Made by a program: the position numbers and the translations under genes | From: an uncultured Alphaproteobacteria bacterium | GTDB taxonomy: Bacteria; Pseudomonadota; Alphaproteobacteria; RF32; CAG-239 | Direction of reading: 5' to 3' | Length of the DNA stretch: 10,148 nucleotides | NCBI GenBank assembly: GCA_944391365.1 | Contig: CALXTH010000027.1 | Span: forward strand, 1-10,148 | The notes under the pieces: model-generated | Told to the model about the DNA's origin: nothing | The model's database searches: none | The model's input: the letters and a program-made list of their open reading frames with translations, nothing else | Shown here: positions 1-5,396 of the stretch, piece by piece | How positions within the stretch are numbered: position 1 is the stretch's first letter | Layout of the letters: every line of letters starts with the position of its first letter

Positions 1-90
1 TGATAAAGACCTTTTTTTATTATTTATTTGCAATGCAAAATTTTAAATAATCACGAACTTCAGATTTTCAAGATAAGGAACAATCAACAG

Positions 91-129
91 CTTCCCTCCC
101 CTTAATTCCGTTAAGGGGAGGACAGGAAG
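91..129. repeat. Bulged GC-rich inverted repeat
   Basis: A perfect 10-bp stem, CTCCCCTTAA (96-105) with TTAAGGGGAG (111-120), encloses the loop TTCCG. A second 5-bp stem, CTTCC (91-95) with GGAAG (125-129), extends it past a 4-base bulge at 121-124. No T-run follows on the + strand, so it does not look like an intrinsic terminator in that direction. On the - strand the structure is likewise not directly followed by a U-tract. It may be a dispersed extragenic palindrome; the window contains no second copy, so repeat status is inferred from form alone. Confidence 0.55.
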
Positions 130-156
130 GGTTTATAAAAAATCATCTGAATTATC

Positions 157-247
157 GTCATTGCGAGGCGAATTTATTCGCCGCGGCAATCCATTCTTAT
201 TTTTATGGATCGACACGCGGATTATTATCCGCTCGTGGGTTGATGAC
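157..247. repeat. Composite palindromic element (GTCATTGCGAGG type)
   Basis: The element begins GTCATTGCGAGG and contains GCGGCAATCCA, a combination I recognise from dispersed palindromic repeats in many bacterial genomes, including rickettsial ones. Three hairpins can be drawn. The first pairs GGCGAAT (167-173) with ATTCGCC (176-182), flanked by ATTGC (160-164) and GCAAT (186-190). The second pairs ATCCAT (189-194) with ATGGAT (205-210). The third pairs GCGGAT (217-222) with ATCCGC (227-232). GTCAT (157-161) and ATGAC (243-247) could close the whole. No transposase is nearby, so it would be a non-autonomous or purely structural repeat. Family assignment rests on memory of the motif. Confidence 0.5.
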
Positions 248-319
248 AACCTTTTGTTTCTCCCTGAACCCTCCGCTGGCACAATCTGCACGCAGTGCGC
301 TTCATGTCCCTATCCATCT

Positions 320-446
320 ACCGCTAACCGATGGGATCGACCTGCCTCAGGTCGCCGACCGGGTCAAGCTGCGCCAGCTTGCGCGCCTCATTAGCCGCAG
401 GACAAGCTACAGCTAACTGACGGGGTGAAGCTGCCTCAGCTTCCGG
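320..446. repeat. Three-copy hairpin repeat with compensated stem changes
   Basis: Three copies of a unit of about 26 bases each end in a hairpin with a 7-bp stem and a 3-base loop: 338-354 (loop CCT), 365-381 (loop CGC) and 427-443 (loop CCT). The upstream 9 bases are also similar: CGATGGGAT, CGACCGGGT and TGACGGGGT. Copies one and three align over about 39 bases (319-357 against 408-446), including a shared GCTAAC. Within the stems three base pairs differ and all remain paired: C-G to G-C, G-C to A-T, and C-G to G-C. CGACC at 356-360 can also pair with GGTCG at 350-354, so alternative folds exist. Function is unknown. It could be an RNA element in the pgm leader, an extragenic palindrome family, or the remnant of a repetitive minus-strand gene. 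Confidence 0.6.
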
Positions 447-467
447 CGCCCGTTTGTTGTGGACAAT

Positions 468-519
468 TTGAGAAAAGAAAACATCCGGACTTGCATTTTC
501 CACCATGCTTTGTTAGAGT
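468..519 (+). promoter_or_regulatory. Possible promoter for pgm operon
   Basis: TTGAGA (468-473), close to the -35 consensus, is followed after 17 bases by TTGCAT (491-496), a poor -10. Alternatively TTGCAT could act as a weak -35, with TAGAGT (514-519) as -10, also at 17-base spacing. Either would place transcription start shortly before pgm. Neither match is strong and alphaproteobacterial promoters are loosely conserved, so the position is tentative. Confidence 0.25.
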
Positions 520-545
520 AAACAAAAAACAGGAAAGGAAGGGCG

Positions 546-2168
546 ATGATGATAAAAACGGTTAAAACAACAGCCTACACAGATCAGAAAATGGGCACCG
601 GCGGCCTGCGCAAAAAGACTAAGGTCATGATGCAGCCAAATTATTTTGAAAACTTTATCCAAAGCGTTTTCAACACCATCGGCAGCCTTGAGGGAAAAGT
701 TTTTGTCGTCGGCGGCGACGGCAGATTCTTTAACGCCGAAGCCATCCAACGCTTTATCAAAATGGCCGCGGCCAACGGCGCAAAAAAACTCATCATCGGA
801 CAAAACGGCTTCATGTCGACCCCGGCCGGGTCCAATGTCATGCTGAAAAATCACACCGACGGCGGATTCATTTTTTCAGCCTCACACAACCCCGGCGGTG
901 AAAACGGCGACTTCGGCATCAAATACGCCAACCACACCGGCGGTCAGGTTCCAACCTCCGTCAGCGACAAAATCTATGCCAACAGCAAAACCATTACCGA
1001 ATACAAAATCATGGACTGTCCGGATATTGACCTGTCCGCACTGGGCAGCCAAAAACTCGGTGAAATGGAAATAGAAGTCATCGACCCGGTGAAAGATTAC
1101 GTTGAAATGATGCAGGGCATCTTTGATTTTGAGGCCCTGAAAAAACTGTTCCGCTCGGGATTTACCATGCGCTTCGATGCAATGAACGCCGTCACCGGCC
1201 CTTACGCCATCCGTATTTTTGAAGAGATTCTGGGCGCGGCCAAAGGTTCGGTCATCCGGGCTGTTCCGCTGCCTGACTTCGGCGGCCTGCACCCTGACCC
1301 GAACCTGACTTACGCCAAAGACCTCGTTGACTTCATGTATTCGGATAACGCCACGGACTTCGCCGGAGCCAATGACGGCGACGGTGACCGCAACATGATT
1401 CTCGGCAGACATTTCTTCGTCACCCCAAGCGACAGTCTGGCGATTCTGACCGATAACTACCACCTGATTCCGGCATATAAAAACGGCATTTACGGCGTGG
1501 CCAAATCTGCGGCAACCTCGACAGCAGTCTGCCGCGTCGCCAAAAAGAACAACCTGCCGTATTATGTCGTACCGACCGGATGGAAATACTTTGTCAACCT
1601 GATGGATTCCAAACGCATCACCCTCTGCGGAGAAGAAAGCTTCGGCTCCGGCTCTTCCCACATCCGGGAAAAAGACGGCATCTGGGCGATTCTGTTCTGG
1701 CTGAGCATCATCGCCGCTACCGGAAAAACCGTCGAAGAAATTACCCGGAAAAACTGGAAAAAATACGGCCGCAGCTACTACATGCGTTTCGATTTTGAGG
1801 GGCTTGACACCGCTGTTGCCGATAAATTAATGGCTGATCTGGAGGAACGCCTCCCCTCTTTACGCGGCAAAAGATTCGGCAACAACGAAATTTCACAAGC
1901 AGCCCCGTTCATTTATAATGACCCGGTCGATGGTTCCTCAACCAAAAACGGTTTGGTTATTGACTTCACCAACGGCGCCAAAATAACCTACCGCCTGTCC
2001 GGCACCGGCTCCACCGGCGCCACCCTGCGCGTCTACATTGAACGCCTGGAATATGACAAACTCAGCGAAGAACCTCTCCCGATGCTCCAAAATTTGTTCA
2101 AAATCGCCATGCAGATTGCCGAAATAAAAGAAAGAACCGGAAAAGACAAAGCTGATGTCAACACTTAA
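546..2168 (+). CDS. pgm: Phosphoglucomutase (alpha-D-glucose-specific)
   Basis: The product should interconvert glucose 1-phosphate and glucose 6-phosphate in the cytoplasm, feeding UDP-glucose, exopolysaccharide and envelope glycan synthesis. At 540 residues it matches the long PGM1/ExoC-type enzymes of Rhizobium and Agrobacterium. The N-terminus carries the typical DQKMGTGGLRKKT segment. The active-site phosphoserine loop is SASHNPGG with S113. The metal-binding loop DGDGDR lies at 277-282, the sugar-binding loop GEESFG begins near 362, and the phosphate-binding loop RLSGTGSTG begins at R483, so all four signatures are intact. ATG codons occur at 546 and 549; the purine-rich GGAAGGG (537-543) can serve either, and I keep 546. 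It is the first gene of a tightly packed + strand run and overlaps the next gene by 14 bases, which suggests translational coupling. Confidence 0.95.
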   Translation: MMIKTVKTTAYTDQKMGTGGLRKKTKVMMQPNYFENFIQSVFNTIGSLEGKVFVVGGDGRFFNAEAIQRFIKMAAANGAKKLIIGQNGFMSTPAGSNVMLKNHTDGGFIFSASHNPGGENGDFGIKYANHTGGQVPTSVSDKIYANSKTITEYKIMDCPDIDLSALGSQKLGEMEIEVIDPVKDYVEMMQGIFDFEALKKLFRSGFTMRFDAMNAVTGPYAIRIFEEILGAAKGSVIRAVPLPDFGGLHPDPNLTYAKDLVDFMYSDNATDFAGANDGDGDRNMILGRHFFVTPSDSLAILTDNYHLIPAYKNGIYGVAKSAATSTAVCRVAKKNNLPYYVVPTGWKYFVNLMDSKRITLCGEESFGSGSSHIREKDGIWAILFWLSIIAATGKTVEEITRKNWKKYGRSYYMRFDFEGLDTAVADKLMADLEERLPSLRGKRFGNNEISQAAPFIYNDPVDGSSTKNGLVIDFTNGAKITYRLSGTGSTGATLRVYIERLEYDKLSEEPLPMLQNLFKIAMQIAEIKERTGKDKADVNT

Positions 2169-2535
2169 ACGACAGACCTTATGGATATTTCTGTTGCTGG
2201 CGCTTGGCTTTTCGGCAAGCGCCCATGCCGGGTTATACGGTTTTTCCAACGTCCACCCGCTGACCAAAGAAGAAGAAATCCTTGAAGTTGTCTCCCCGCC
2301 TTATGACATTCCGAACTACCGTGCCCTGATGCGCAACAATCTCTACATGCTGATCAGCTACGCCAAGGCTCAAAACCCAAACTTTCAGGCGATTTTGCAC
2401 GAATGCGACGATGTCCTTTACAAAAGCCTCTGGGAATATCACCTTGAAGGCTACCGCCGGGCGCGTAAACAAGGCCTTGACGCCGATGACCCGAGTTTTT
2501 TGATTCGCAACACAAAAGACATTCCCGAACAATAG
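2155..2535 (+). CDS. N-terminal fragment of the interrupted secreted protein
   Basis: If translation stops at the TAG, this encodes 126 residues. Residues 1-25 form a clear Sec signal peptide: positive K5 and R6, hydrophobic core LWIFLLLALGF, and AHA before the predicted cleavage at G26. The mature part contains the opening of the TM1410-like domain but none of its later barrel. It starts inside the last codons of pgm (14-base overlap, different frame) with only a weak upstream Shine-Dalgarno, so expression probably depends on coupling with pgm. A fragment of this size is unlikely to fold as a complete barrel, which favours reading it as the 5' part of the broken gene above. Confidence 0.6.
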   Translation: MSTLKRQTLWIFLLLALGFSASAHAGLYGFSNVHPLTKEEEILEVVSPPYDIPNYRALMRNNLYMLISYAKAQNPNFQAILHECDDVLYKSLWEYHLEGYRRARKQGLDADDPSFLIRNTKDIPEQ

Positions 2536-3270
2536 CAGGAAGACAACAACATCAGCAAAAACTTTTACAAACTTGTCGACGGTGTCGTCTACAACAATCT
2601 TTACTGCTCTCCGGTCAAAATCAATCCGGCCATGAAAGACTCACCGATTCGCGTCATTTCAATCAGTCATTGTCCCTCCCTCGCGACATTTGATGCAGCC
2701 GTCAGACTGGCCACCAAAGAAAACGTCCTGTTTTATGGTTTTCTCAAATCCGGTCAGGCATTCAGATACATCAGCAACCAACCGATCATCAACGAAAATG
2801 CCGACAATATTTTCAAGGTCTCCGAAGCGCGCAATATCTCTTTTCTTGTCGATGACAGCCGCTATCAGTCCAAACTTGAAATGATAAACGACATCCAAAA
2901 CTCCAATTATGACATCGTTGTCATCAATCCGCTGTTCCACATCCAAACCCAGTTCAGCGCCAAAGAAGTCGACAGCCGCCGCTACAAAAAAAACGGCGCC
3001 AGAAGACTGATTATCGCCATGCAAAACGTTGCCGAAGCATTCCAAAGCCACTATTACTGGCACCCGGAATGGACCAAACAGCGGCCGGACTGGATGGTGC
3101 GCTTTTCCTTCAACAGTGAAAACGCCTACATCACCAGATACTGGACGTCAGAGTGGCAGAAAATCATTTCGGACTATACCAAAAGCATTCTCAACAGCCA
3201 CTATGACGGCATTTTCTTCACCGGCATCGAAAATCACCGTTATTTTGAAACCCAAACCCCGCTGGAGTAA
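2536..3270 (+). CDS. C-terminal fragment of the interrupted secreted protein
   Basis: This is the open continuation after the TAG, in the same frame. The first ATG is at 2632 and would give 212 residues without a signal peptide, with only a poor ribosome site before it. The homologous-looking sequence starts earlier, at codon 2536, so 2632 is probably not a native start. The segment 'YDIVVINPLF' aligns with the family strand usually written as VVID. 'YDGIFFTGIENHRYFE' aligns with the strand usually ending in an aspartate (YLD). Both positions lack the acidic residue here, which casts doubt on classical glycosidase activity, although some subfamilies may be naturally different. It ends 9 bases before fliQ. 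Confidence 0.55.
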   Translation, partial: QEDNNISKNFYKLVDGVVYNNLYCSPVKINPAMKDSPIRVISISHCPSLATFDAAVRLATKENVLFYGFLKSGQAFRYISNQPIINENADNIFKVSEARNISFLVDDSRYQSKLEMINDIQNSNYDIVVINPLFHIQTQFSAKEVDSRRYKKNGARRLIIAMQNVAEAFQSHYYWHPEWTKQRPDWMVRFSFNSENAYITRYWTSEWQKIISDYTKSILNSHYDGIFFTGIENHRYFETQTPLE

Positions 3271-3279
3271 AACCGGACA

Positions 3280-3546
3280 ATGAATGAAATTGAAATTCTG
3301 GACATCTCGCGCGACGCCGTATTCACGCTGATAAAAGTGGTAACCCCGGTTCTGTTGGTTGCACTTTTCGTCGGCTTAATTATCGGTATTTTTCAGGCTC
3401 TGACCCAGATTCAGGAGATGACGCTGGCTTTTGTGCCCAAAATACTTTGTGTTTTTCTGACACTCATTCTGCTGTTTCCGTTCATGCTGAACCAAATGCG
3501 CACTTTGTCTGAAACCCTTTTTGATAAAATTGTCAGCGGCGGATAA
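3280..3546 (+). CDS. fliQ: Flagellar biosynthesis protein FliQ
   Basis: FliQ is a small inner-membrane subunit of the flagellar type III export gate, assembling with FliP and FliR at the centre of the basal body MS ring. At 88 residues the length is standard. Two membrane segments are visible, at about residues 17-39 and 52-73. They flank the conserved stretch GIFQALTQIQEMTLAFVPKI, in which the QIQE/TLAFVPK core is diagnostic. A GGAG at 3264-3267 lies 12 bases before the ATG, within the end of the preceding gene. fliR begins 5 bases after the stop, so the two are surely co-transcribed. The virulence-type homologue SctS is an alternative, but the FlhB and CckA neighbourhood favours the flagellar version. 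Confidence 0.93.
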   Translation: MNEIEILDISRDAVFTLIKVVTPVLLVALFVGLIIGIFQALTQIQEMTLAFVPKILCVFLTLILLFPFMLNQMRTLSETLFDKIVSGG

Positions 3547-3551
3547 CCCCG

Positions 3552-4307
3552 ATGCAGGAAATTGTCAGCCTTGAAATATATAAATATATGCTGATTTTCA
3601 TGCGCCTCGGCTCCGCAATAATGCTGATGCCGGGATTTAGCAGCAGCTATATCAACATGCGCTACCGGCTGTCCATAGCTCTGGCCTCATGTCTGGTTTT
3701 GCTGCCCTTTCTGAGTGAATCACTGCCGCCCCCGGCCCCTGACTTTCTGGACAACATAAAAACCTGCGGCATAGAGATTATCTATGGCATTTTTCTCGGA
3801 ATGGTCATGCAGTTTTTGTTTTCAGCCTTAAATTTGGCCGGAAACTTTGCCGGCACGGCAATCGGCTTCTCCAACGCCCAGGTATTCAACCCGAGCAGTC
3901 AAACTCAGTCTCTCGTTCTTGAAAGTTTTTTCAGCATCATCGCCCTGACAATTATCTTTGTGTCGGATTTGCATCATATCATGATTTCGGCGGTTATTGA
4001 CAGTTACAACCTGTTTCCCGCCGGAAGCCCGCTGCCGACCGGCGACTTTGCCGATTTTCTAAGCCAAACGCTGAACACCTGTTTCATCACCGGATTCAAA
4101 CTCGCCTCGCCGTTCATAGCCTTTACCATCATTTTCTACGTCGGCATGGGATTGATTTCCCGCCTGATGCCCCAGCTGAACATCTTCTTTTTATCCCTGC
4201 CCCTGCAAATTTACCTCGGGCTGGGCCTGTTGTTTATAACCCTTCCGGCAATAATCTTCTGGTTTATCAATTACTATGAAGATAATCTGCACCGGTTTCA
4301 AAGCTGA
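3552..4307 (+). CDS. fliR: Flagellar biosynthesis protein FliR
   Basis: FliR is the polytopic membrane subunit of the flagellar type III export gate that packs with FliP and FliQ and contacts FlhB. The 251-residue length fits the family. The N-terminus, with 'FMRLGSAIMLMPGFSSSYI' followed by the MRYRLSIALA segment, is typical. Several further hydrophobic helices follow, including GIFLGMVMQFLFSALNLAGN and a C-terminal pair around 'LGLGLLFITLPAIIFWF'. The start ATG lies 5 bases after the fliQ stop, and the purine-rich end of fliQ can supply the ribosome site. It ends with TGA, 12 bases before flhB. fliO and fliP are absent from this window and must lie elsewhere if the export apparatus is complete. 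Confidence 0.93.
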   Translation: MQEIVSLEIYKYMLIFMRLGSAIMLMPGFSSSYINMRYRLSIALASCLVLLPFLSESLPPPAPDFLDNIKTCGIEIIYGIFLGMVMQFLFSALNLAGNFAGTAIGFSNAQVFNPSSQTQSLVLESFFSIIALTIIFVSDLHHIMISAVIDSYNLFPAGSPLPTGDFADFLSQTLNTCFITGFKLASPFIAFTIIFYVGMGLISRLMPQLNIFFLSLPLQIYLGLGLLFITLPAIIFWFINYYEDNLHRFQS

Positions 4308-4319
4308 CAGAGAGGTCTC

Positions 4320-5396
4320 ATGGTAGCCGAAGACGAAGATGAAGCCTCCAAAACGGAAGAACCGTCCGAACGAAAGATCAGCAAAGCCAAAGAAGAAGGC
4401 GATATTGCCATTTCTCAGGATGCCAAAAGCTTTATCATGCTTTTGGGTATGCTTTTCGTCGTCTGGCTGATAATCCCGATGATGGGGCGCTGGTTTTACC
4501 GTTATTTCGGCCTGTTCATTGAACGCCCCGAAACCATTCCGACCGATTCCAAACATCTTCAGCTGTTAATGTTTCACTGCGTCATTGACTTTTTCAAAAT
4601 TCTGGGAATTCCCTTTGTGATCTTCATGGTTCTGGGTATTGCCGCCAGCATTATGCAAACCGGCTTTGTTTATGCCCCGCAAAAGCTCCTTCCCAACTGG
4701 AACAAACTGAACATTTTTGCCGCGCTTCCCAAATTCATCAACATGCAGAAAATTGTCGAAAGCTTAAAAGGCATTATCAAAATCAGTGTCATTGCCTGGA
4801 TTGCCATTCTGGTATTGCGTCCCTATCTCGGCCGCAGCGAACTCATGCCCGAAATGGAACCTTCCGAAATCCTGCGTCTGACCCATCGCATTGTCACCTT
4901 GCTGATATTCACGATTGTACTGGCAGTTCTGGTCATCGCCATTGCTGACTTCATCTATCAAAGATATGCACATTTAAAAAAGCTGCGCATGACCCGGCAG
5001 GAAGTCAAAGACGAATACAAACAAATGGAAGGAGATCCGCTGGTAAAGTCCCGTATCCGCCAGATTCGCAACGAACGGGCGCGCCGCCGCATGATGGACA
5101 GCGTCCCCAAAGCCGATGTGGTCATCGTCAACCCGACGCACTATGCTGTTGCATTAAAATACGAGATGGCTACAATGGATGCGCCGGTTGTCGTCGCCAA
5201 AGGTGTTGACGCCGTGGCATTGAGGATTCGCGCCGTTGCGGAAGAACACGACGTCCCGATTGTCGAAAATCCGCCGCTGGCCCGTGCCCTCTTTGCATCC
5301 GTTGACCTGGACCAGTCAATCCCTGAAGAACATTTTAAAGCCGTAGCCGAGGTAATTGGATATGTTATGCAGCTTAAAAACGAAACGCCCAGATAA
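4320..5396 (+). CDS. flhB: Flagellar export switch protein FlhB
   Basis: FlhB is the export-gate subunit that switches substrate specificity from rod/hook to filament proteins after self-cleavage of its cytoplasmic domain. The N-terminal cytoplasmic stretch has the usual KTEEPSERKISKAKEEG signature. Four membrane helices follow within roughly residues 35-215, and the soluble C-terminal domain begins after them. The autocleavage motif NPTH is intact at 271-274 (cleavage expected between N271 and P272), followed by HYAVALKY and the conserved PPLARALF. The length of 358 is normal. A good Shine-Dalgarno, AGAGG (4311-4315), lies 4 bases before the ATG. The last 35 bases overlap the start of cckA in another frame. 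Confidence 0.95.
   Translation: MVAEDEDEASKTEEPSERKISKAKEEGDIAISQDAKSFIMLLGMLFVVWLIIPMMGRWFYRYFGLFIERPETIPTDSKHLQLLMFHCVIDFFKILGIPFVIFMVLGIAASIMQTGFVYAPQKLLPNWNKLNIFAALPKFINMQKIVESLKGIIKISVIAWIAILVLRPYLGRSELMPEMEPSEILRLTHRIVTLLIFTIVLAVLVIAIADFIYQRYAHLKKLRMTRQEVKDEYKQMEGDPLVKSRIRQIRNERARRRMMDSVPKADVVIVNPTHYAVALKYEMATMDAPVVVAKGVDAVALRIRAVAEEHDVPIVENPPLARALFASVDLDQSIPEEHFKAVAEVIGYVMQLKNETPR
5349..5353 (+). promoter_or_regulatory. Ribosome binding site deciding the cckA start
   Basis: GAGGT lies inside the flhB coding sequence, 8 bases before ATG 5362. A TTG at 5356 in the same frame would leave only 2 bases between this site and the start. ATG 5362 is therefore preferred as the cckA start, shortening the longest open frame by two codons. 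Confidence 0.55.

Larger units (their letters stand above)
1..545. other. Intergenic region rich in palindromic repeats
   Basis: No convincing gene is seen here on either strand. The short open frames (161-394 on +, 324-506 on -) lie over palindromes and resemble no family I know. The first 60 bases are AT-rich with a T-run at 12-18. They also contain a weak hairpin, TTTGC-AAT-GCAAA (28-40), followed by ATTTT, which might be the end of a terminator for a gene left of the window, although no strong stem precedes it. The rest carries the separate palindromic elements listed below and, from about 468, the presumed promoter and leader of pgm. Confidence 0.7.
2155..3270 (+). pseudogene. Secreted TM1410/GH114-like protein interrupted by in-frame TAG
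   Basis: One reading frame runs from ATG 2155 to TAA 3268-3270 and is broken only by TAG at 2533-2535. Read through, it would give a protein of about 371 residues with a signal peptide. Both sides resemble the MJ1477/TM1410 family, related to endo-alpha-1,4-polygalactosaminidases (GH114-like TIM barrels). The N-terminal part has a segment like 'NYRALMRNNLYMLISYAKAQ'. The C-terminal part has 'ARRLIIAMQNVAEAF', 'YYWHPEW', 'RYWTSEWQKII' and 'YDGIFFTGIENHRYFE'. The 32 codons just after the TAG (2536-2631) also read as family-like sequence, so splitting the locus into two independent genes would discard real coding sequence. The context CAA-TAG-CAG suggests a single C-to-T change of a glutamine CAG. 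Possible readings are a recent nonsense mutation, stop readthrough or suppression, or a sequencing error. Family placement is from memory; the single-gene reading is well supported. Confidence 0.75.

Noticed and set aside
102..114. TTAA-N5-TTAA resembling a CtrA site
   Set aside because: The CtrA consensus has a 7-base spacer; here it is 5, and the TTAA pairs are simply the inner ends of the hairpin stem.
161..394. Plus-strand open frame of 77 codons in the intergenic region
   Set aside because: It runs through two palindromic elements and has no good ribosome site or family resemblance.
457..466. Short palindrome TTGT-GG-ACAA upstream of pgm
   Set aside because: Four-base arms are too short to support an operator, and no second copy was found.
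882..1661. Long minus-strand open frame of 259 codons opposite pgm
   Set aside because: It lies wholly inside pgm, whose catalytic motifs are all intact. The predicted protein has no recognisable motif, and such antisense frames arise from codon bias.
2533..2535. Pyrrolysine codon
   Set aside because: No pylT, pylS or methylamine pathway gene is in the window, and the family at this point has no reason to need pyrrolysine. A CAG-to-TAG change is simpler.
3280..5396. Virulence-type type III secretion genes (SctS/T/U)
   Set aside because: Only the export-gate trio is present, no injectisome genes are nearby, and the sequences and cckA linkage fit the flagellar set better.
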